Assembly (NCBI GenBank): GCA_024741835.1
Contig: JAENRP010000372.1
Span: 1 to 41,068, forward strand
Source of the DNA: Diplocarpon mali
Taxonomy: Eukaryota; Ascomycota; Leotiomycetes; Helotiales; Drepanopezizaceae
Length of the DNA: 41,068 nucleotides
Direction of reading: 5' to 3'
A model generated the notes under the pieces. That model was given only the letters and a program-made list of their open reading frames with translations, was not told the origin of the DNA and made no database searches. Every line of letters begins with the position of its first letter. Position 1 is the stretch's first letter. Made by a program: the position numbers and the translations under genes. Of the stretch, positions 35,765 to 41,068 are shown one piece after another.

Positions 35765-35959
35765 TATTAAGCTTAAGTGAGTCGGCGCAGTAGGTAAAGG
35801 AGGCTTCTAGAGGTCGATAGTCGATATATTAATAAGAGTTAGGGAAGGAAGGTTACCCCTTTCTTCCTTATAGCTATATATGTATTAATATCCTATTAAC
35901 TAAGCAGTAGGGTTATATGATAATATATTAGAGTGATAACTATATTACCTATCTTAATA
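35765..35959 (-). repeat. C-family LTR2 (3' LTR of C3)
   Basis: The 195-bp LTR on the plus strand starts TATTAAGCTTAAGTGAG and ends CTTAATA. It interrupts the integrase of C2. Confidence 0.9.
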
Positions 35960-36097
35960 CCTTTACTTAGACCTTACTCCGATTGACTTACAATTAGGAA
36001 AATAACAACTATCCTTTTACGCTAATCCAACTCCTAAGTATCTCTTTAAATTAAAAATAATTAATTAATAGCAACCTCTATTAAAATTACCAATCCT

Positions 36098-36120
36098 ACT
36101 TATAAGGCAGGACTAGGAGT
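36098..36120. repeat. Palindromic 23-mer, C3 copy a
   Basis: Arms ACTTATAAGGC / GGACTAGGAGT around A. Confidence 0.8.
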
Positions 36121-36161
36121 TAAATTTTTAAAAGTATTCCTTTATAAGACTATATAACTTA

Positions 36162-36184
36162 ACTCGCAGGGTAGGCCTAGGAGT
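36162..36184. repeat. Palindromic 23-mer, C3 copy b
   Basis: Arms ACTCGCAGGGT / GGCCTAGGAGT around A. Confidence 0.86.
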
Positions 36185-36216
36185 CGTCCTTAAGTATACT
36201 AAGCCCTTACTATCTT

Positions 36217-38289
36217 CTATAACTCTAGTATATCTTTAAATGCTTTAAACTTTACAACTATCTTTAGTAGCTTTATAAATCTATCTACTACTATTCGATT
36301 AGTTAAGATATAAGTAATTAATAACTTATTCTTTATAATAAGGTTGCAGATAAAGTAATAAGTAATATTAATATATTTCAATCGCTTATATAAGTGTGGA
36401 TTCTTTATAAGTATAATCGCCCTTATATTATCTGCTTAAAGATTAATATAGTTCCTATCTTATTTAATATACTTAGCAAAACCTATATCTTTTAAAACTT
36501 AAGCGATTTATAATCCTTACTTACAATTTAATAATATTAATATATATTCGGCCTTAGTGCTTGCAGTAGCTATTAATTTCTACTTCCTACTTCCTTATAA
36601 TATAGGTCTACTATATAATACTACTACGCTTTTAAATATACTTTTCCGACCTTTTATATTTACCTAATCGGAATTAGTATATGCCTTAAGCTTTACGCTT
36701 ATATATTTTATTAATCTATATCTTACCTTTTATATAATTATCGATCAAAGGTACCTTTTAAGTCGCTTAACTATATTCTTATATTAAATTATTAGATCTT
36801 TTAAGTTCTAACTAAGTTGCTTAATAATAAAGGCGATATCTGGTCTTATATATACTATAGTATATATAATCGCTCTAATATCCTATTAGTACTTCTTTAG
36901 ATCTCCTCTCTACTTATTTTTATTAGTAGGCTCTAATTTATTATACTTTCCTTTAATTAGAATACACTTTAGCTTAAAGTTAAAAGCATAAGTAGAGAGT
37001 CCTATTTAGTCTAGGATCTTCTTAATATACTACTCTTAATCTAACCAAAGTTCTCAAGTGGAGTAGTTCTTTATAACGCAGATGCTAAGGATCTTATAAA
37101 TTCCCTTTAAATCCTTAGTATTAAAACGTTTTTAAATTATTATAAAGAACTAATTTAATTAAATAGTTGTCTTTACAGCTATAGCAATATTATTAATATA
37201 TAGTAGCAACTTGATTCTACACTTAATATAAGTAAATAGATAAGGGTCAGCTAGGCTTTAAACGAATCCCATTTTTACTAAAGTAGAGCTATATAAGAAG
37301 TTCTAATTATAGGCTAATTGTTTAAGCCTATAGATACTGCAAAGTATATAAAGAGAGTGGCTAGCGCATATAAGAATACCATTAGGTTAAGAGAAAAAAA
37401 TCCGTTCCTTTATAATCGCTTTAGTAAATGCATTTTTTATATTATACTATCTACATTTAAGGTCCTTAATAGCTACTATTGCTATAAATATGCAAAAGGT
37501 ATTTATATAAACTATTAGCGCGAACGTATTAAAGTAGTCTTCTTTATACTATTAAGAGAAGCCCTTAGCTATAAGCCTTACCTTATAATATTCTAAGGTC
37601 CTATCTACATATATCTTAATTGTAAAGACCCACTTTATTAATACTAAGTTTATATCCTTTAGCATCGGTTCCTCTATTTATATACCATTTGCAATAAGAG
37701 AGCTTATCTCTTCTTAAATTGCCTTATTCTATATTACTCTATTCTCTAGGTTATTAATAGCTTTATTATATATCTTTAAAAAAGAGATTTTCATTATCCC
37801 TTTAGTAGCTAGGAACGCATTATCTTTATCAAAGCTCTATTAAAGTTTAAGCTTATAAATCCTATATGCTATTATAGCCTAAATATGCTTAGACTTGCAT
37901 TCGTTTAAGGTGTCTTCCGATTCTAGGTCTCTATTCCTCTTTAAAGGCGTAGGTTTAGCTATAGGTTCCGTAGGCTTATTATCTAAGGAACTGCTTTTTA
38001 ATAATAGAGGCTTATTATTACTTATACCTATTTTAAGAATATCTTTAACTATAGGTGCTTTAACTAAAGGAATAATGATCTCGAAGTTATTCTATACTTT
38101 AGGCAGTTTACAAACGATAGGAATAGTCTATTCGGCCTTTAGGCAATTAGCAAGTCGTCGATTAGTAGGTGCACTTAATATGCTTAAGCTAAAAGAAAGG
38201 GGTTATTAGTTCAGCTTAATAGTATTACTATCAAGTGGTATACCTTGCGAATCTTTAAGTATGCAAAGCTTTAAGGACAGCTCCCCTTA
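36217..38289 (-). pseudogene. Copia copy C3: RT and RNase H, truncated in linker
   Basis: A third aligned copy of the C-family pol on the minus strand, with stop TAG at 36217-36219, RNase H, RT, then part of the linker. Similarity to C1 and C2 ends at about 38288 (AGCTCCCCTT), where Gypsy remnant Y begins without an LTR between. Confidence 0.88.
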
Positions 38290-38638
38290 ATATAAGAGTA
38301 TATTAGCTAGTGTATTTATTATACCTATTCGGTATATAATAAGGAAGTTGAAGTTAGCGAAGAACTCTGCTTAGCAAGCCTACTAGGCTATTAAGTCCTT
38401 AGTTATTATAAAGTACTTAAGGGCCTTATAATCTATATATACGCATACTATTTTCTAAGCCTTAAGTAGCTTTGCCTTATACTAATAGAATGATTTAAAA
38501 ATCGCTAAGAGCTCTTTATTATAAATAAGGTAATTTAGCTTAGCGTTATTTATAATCTTTAAGAAGTACTCGATTAGATAATAGTCATTATCTTCTTAGA
38601 GTTAAGAGAATATGCTAGCAACTATACTATTAGAGGTA

Positions 38639-38723
38639 TATTATATATAATACCGCTTGGTTAAAATGTGAATCTATACCTTAGGGCGCGTACTAGTATA
38701 TTTAGCCTATTTTCTATATAATA
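38639..38723. repeat. TRIM-like direct repeat, left
   Basis: 85 bp containing ATACCGCTTGG and GGGCGCGTACTAG, matching 39052-39136 with a few C/T and G/A differences. Confidence 0.85.
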
Positions 38724-38729
38724 TACCCC

Positions 38730-38766
38730 TTAGGTCGCTGGAAGAATAGTTTTTCCAGCGGCCTAA
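38730..38766. other. Strong hairpin just inside the TRIM-like repeat
   Basis: Arms TTAGGTCGCTGGAA (38730-38743) and TTCCAGCGGCCTAA (38753-38766) pair over 14 bp with one G-T pair and a 9-base loop. It is far richer in G+C than its surroundings. Confidence 0.8.
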
Positions 38767-39051
38767 GTACTAGCCTAGTCTGTAGTAGTATAGATATAGC
38801 GCATAGACTGCTAAGCTAGTAGGAAATAGGTAGTCGGAAGGCCGGAATGCATTTTTCTTCGGCTATATATTAAAGGTCGTTTTATTTAAATCTATCGAAA
38901 CTTCTATTAATATAGTTGAAACTGAGTATAATTATTGCCGAATTCTTTAAAAAGTAGTTTATTAGTAGAACTTTAAAGTAAGAAACGTTAGTTAAACCTT
39001 GCGTAAAAGGAATGCGAAAAGATTTATCGCTACGCTTATAGGGCTTATAAC

Positions 39052-39136
39052 TATTATATATAATACCGCTTGGCTAAAATGTGAATCCATACCTTAAGGC
39101 GCGTACTAGTATATTTAGCCTATTTTCTATATAATA
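39052..39136. repeat. TRIM-like direct repeat, right
   Basis: The 85-bp partner of 38639-38723. Confidence 0.85.
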
Positions 39137-40052
39137 AGGCATTAGTCTTAAGCCTTATCTACTTCTAAGGGTAATAGTAGTATAAAATCAAGGTTACTTA
39201 AAAGCTTAAGCGCAAAGTTTCCCAAGCTTTTTTATAAGTATTATTAAAATTAATAGGAACGTTCCTTATAAGAGCTATTAAAGGTCGGCAGATATAACTA
39301 TAGCTTTAAATAAACCTTTAATAGAAGTTACAGAACCTTAAGAAGCTCTATATACTATGTATATTCTTAGCGTATTTTTACTCTTAAATAACTTAGACCT
39401 TATTAAGGTCTACTTTAATTTTATAAACTCTAATAATAAACCCTAGGAACCTAGTCTTAGTAACCTTGAACTCGCTTTTCTTAATATCTACTTAAAGGCT
39501 ATAGTATTAAAGAATTCCTAAGATCTTCTTAATATAAATCTTATAGTTAAGGGAGTTTTTTAAGTAGATTAGAATATTATTTAAGTAGGTAGAGTAGAAA
39601 TCGTTAAGGTGCTTAAGGAGAATATTATTAATAAACCTTTAAAAGGTAGTAGGCCTATTTGTCAGCCTAAATAGTAAAACCTTATATTTGTAAGTCCTAT
39701 AACGCATGCGAAAGGTAGTTAGGTCCTTAGCGTTAATTAATATGCGGATATAGTAAAAGGCTTATTATATATTGATTTTTATAAAAATATAAGCTTTCGA
39801 TATATATGCTATTATCTTATTAATAAGTGGAATCGGGTAAGGGTCTTTCTTCATTAAAGCGTTTAGTTTCCGATAATCGATATATAAGTATAAGGAGCTA
39901 TTAGCTTTTTTAATAAAAAGGATTAGGGCTACTTAAAGGAAACTCGAAGCTTTGATAAATCCTTTATATAAGTTCTTAAGAATATAGCTCTTGACCTTTG
40001 AGAGCTATTTATTAGTAAGGCGGTAGAAGGGTTCGATTATTAAGTTATTCTT

Positions 40053-40247
40053 TATTAAGCTTAAGTGAGTCGGCGCAGTAGGTAAAGGAGGCTTCTAGAG
40101 GTCGATGGTCGATATATTAGTAAGAGTTAGGGAAGGAAGGTTACCCCTTTCTTCCCTATAGCTATATACGTATTAATATCCTACTGATTAAGCAGTAGGG
40201 TTATATAATAATATATTAGAGTGATAGCTATATCACTTATCTTAATA
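40053..40247 (-). repeat. C-family LTR3 (3' LTR of C4)
   Basis: The 195-bp LTR starts TATTAAGCTTAAGTGAG on the plus strand and ends CTTAATA. It interrupts Gypsy remnant Y. Confidence 0.9.
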
Positions 40248-40386
40248 CCCTTACTTAGACCTTACTCTGATTGACCTACAGTTGGGAAAATAATAACTAT
40301 CCTTTTGCACTAATCCAACTCCTAGGTATCTCTTTAAATTAAAAACAATTAATTAATAATAACCTCTATTAAAATTACCAAACTCT

Positions 40387-40409
40387 ACTCGCAAGGTAGG
40401 ACTAGGAGT
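40387..40409. repeat. Palindromic 23-mer, C4 copy a
   Basis: Arms ACTCGCAAGGT / GGACTAGGAGT around A. Confidence 0.82.
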
Positions 40410-40451
40410 TAATTTTCCTAAAAGCGTTCCTTTATAAGACTATATGACCTA

Positions 40452-40474
40452 ACTCGCAGGGCGGGCCTAGGAGT
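40452..40474. repeat. Palindromic 23-mer, C4 copy b
   Basis: Arms ACTCGCAGGGC / GGCCTAGGAGT around G. Confidence 0.88.
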
Positions 40475-40506
40475 CGTCCTTAAGCCTATTAAGCCCTTAC
40501 TATCTT

Positions 40507-40900
40507 TTATAACCCTAGTATATCTTTAAATGCTTCGAACTTTATAACTGTCTTTAATAGCTTTATAAATCTATCTACTACTATTCGATCGGTTAGGATA
40601 TAAGTGATCGACAACTTATTCTTTATAATAAGGTTATAGATAAAGTAGTAAGTAATATCGATATATTTCGATTGCTTATATAAGTATGGATTCTTTATAA
40701 GTACAATCGCCCTTATATTATCTACTTAGAGATTAATATAGTTCCTATCTTATCTAATATACTTAGCGAAACTTATATCTTTTAAAACTTAGGCGATTTA
40801 TAATCCTTGCTTATAATTTAATAATATTAATATATATTTGGCCTTAGTGCTTGCAGTAGCTACTAATTTCTACTTCCTACTTCCTTATAATATAGGTCTG
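40507..40900 (-). pseudogene. Copia copy C4: RNase H C-terminus
   Basis: The minus-strand frame ends at TAA (40507-40509) and shows the KNPYLYK, YIDITYYFI and TKAKYI-type segments of the C-family RNase H. It is interrupted at 40901 by a plus-strand LTR of the same family. Confidence 0.85.
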
Positions 40901-41068
40901 TGTTAAGATGGGTGATATAGCTATTACTCTGATGTATTATCATATGACCTTACTGCTTAGTCAGTAGGATATTAATACGTATATAGCTATAGGGAAGAAA
41001 GGGGTAACCTTCCTTCCTTAACTTTTACTAATATATCGACTATCGACCTTTAAAAGCCTCCTTTACCT
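40901..41068 (+). repeat. C-family LTR, plus orientation, little mutated, cut by window edge
   Basis: It starts TGTTAAGATGGGTGATATAG, the unmutated form of the RIP-changed ends of LTR1-3, and follows the LTR for 168 bases to the window edge in opposite orientation. It keeps TG and CA steps (for example GATGTATTATCATATGACC) lost in the others. It could be a solo LTR or the 5' LTR of an element that continues outside the window. Confidence 0.88.

Larger units (their letters stand above)
35960..36216 (-). other. C3 3' untranslated region with paired palindromes
   Basis: Equivalent to 32714-32970, with palindromic 23-mers at 36098 and 36162. Confidence 0.7.
38637..39136. mobile_element. TRIM-like 500-bp insert in Y
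   Basis: It has two 85-bp direct terminal repeats (38639-38723 and 39052-39136) around a 328-base middle with no recognisable ORF. It splits the RNase H of Y between TNA and SNS codons. Removing 500 bases restores the reading, leaving AGG as a possible 3-bp duplication (38634-38636, 39137-39139 with one base slack). Ends read TATATTATA and TATAATA, compatible with TG...CA after RIP. Size and direct repeats fit a terminal-repeat retrotransposon in miniature, though a 3-bp duplication is short for that class. Confidence 0.65.
38290..40052 (-). pseudogene. Ty3/Gypsy remnant Y: RT and RNase H
   Basis: Minus strand, high to low: LYIDYRKLNALMKKDPYPIP (about 39840-39900), AYIFIKINI, FRMRYRTYKYKVLLFRLTN, NNILIYLKNSL (YLDDILIYS, about 39575), SEFKVTKTRFLGFII, SFLRFCNFY, then RNase H start RLKTNA. 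After the TRIM-like insert it resumes as SNSIVASIFS, then NYLIYNKELLAIF, YIDYKALKYFIITKDL and IINTLANILLY. It is a different Gypsy lineage from H. Integrase is absent: the remnant is cut at 38290 by the junction with C3 and at 40053 by LTR3. Confidence 0.88.
40248..40506 (-). other. C4 3' untranslated region with paired palindromes
   Basis: Same layout as in C2 and C3; palindromic 23-mers at 40387 and 40452. Confidence 0.7.

Noticed and set aside
34072..38209. Plus-strand open frames at 34072, 34655, 37318 and 37895 that resemble each other
   Set aside because: They are antisense shadows of the same Copia RT and linker regions in copies C2 and C3; the similarity comes from the minus-strand pol.
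1..41068. Host genes, tRNA or rRNA genes
   Set aside because: I saw no cloverleaf, rRNA or intron-containing host gene; everything recognisable is retrotransposon-derived. A covariance-model scan could still find a small RNA.

Overview
The window is a transposon graveyard from a filamentous ascomycete (Pezizomycotina-type) genome: very AT-rich, with no host gene that I can recognise. Every coding remnant is a retrotransposon polyprotein broken by TAA/TAG codons where the families have Gln or Trp. Aligned copies differ mainly by CA->TA and TG->TA changes. That is the signature of repeat-induced point mutation (RIP). A 57-base assembly gap lies at 19619-19675.

The layout is a set of nested insertions. 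A Ty1/Copia element (family C, minus strand, copy C1) occupies 1-2387 and resumes at 32399-32518. Between these parts sits a second, different Copia element (G, minus strand, 2388-32398) with 299-bp LTRs and a GTTAG target duplication. G has swallowed two further elements. One is a Ty3/Gypsy-type LTR element on the plus strand (H, 4347-20084, 245-bp LTRs, ATAT target duplication) that carries gag-pro-pol plus two related, unidentified ~1,100-codon ORFs (A and B). The other is a Tad-like LINE on the plus strand (22841-29039, 16-17-bp target duplication) that splits G's integrase. A solo LTR of the H family (899-1143) lies in C1.

Right of G, 195-bp C-family LTRs at 32519, 35765 and 40053 each begin a 5'-truncated Copia copy (C2, C3, C4) that breaks into the integrase of the previous copy or, at 40053, into a Gypsy RT remnant (Y, 38290-40052). 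Y itself carries a 500-bp TRIM-like insert with 85-bp direct repeats and a strong hairpin. A fresh-looking plus-strand C-family LTR (40901 to the edge) interrupts C4.

The most unusual signal is a dispersed near-palindromic element of exactly 23 bp (consensus arms ACTCGYRGGCC / GGCCYRCGAGT, one centre base). I count 20 copies: 14 in the Gypsy element H and two in the 3' region of each of three Copia copies. It is shared by two unrelated retrotransposon classes. In H it sits inside ORFs, nearly always in the same frame, where it encodes a TRRPGLRV-like peptide. The second candidate novelty is the ORF A/ORF B pair, which I cannot assign to any family.
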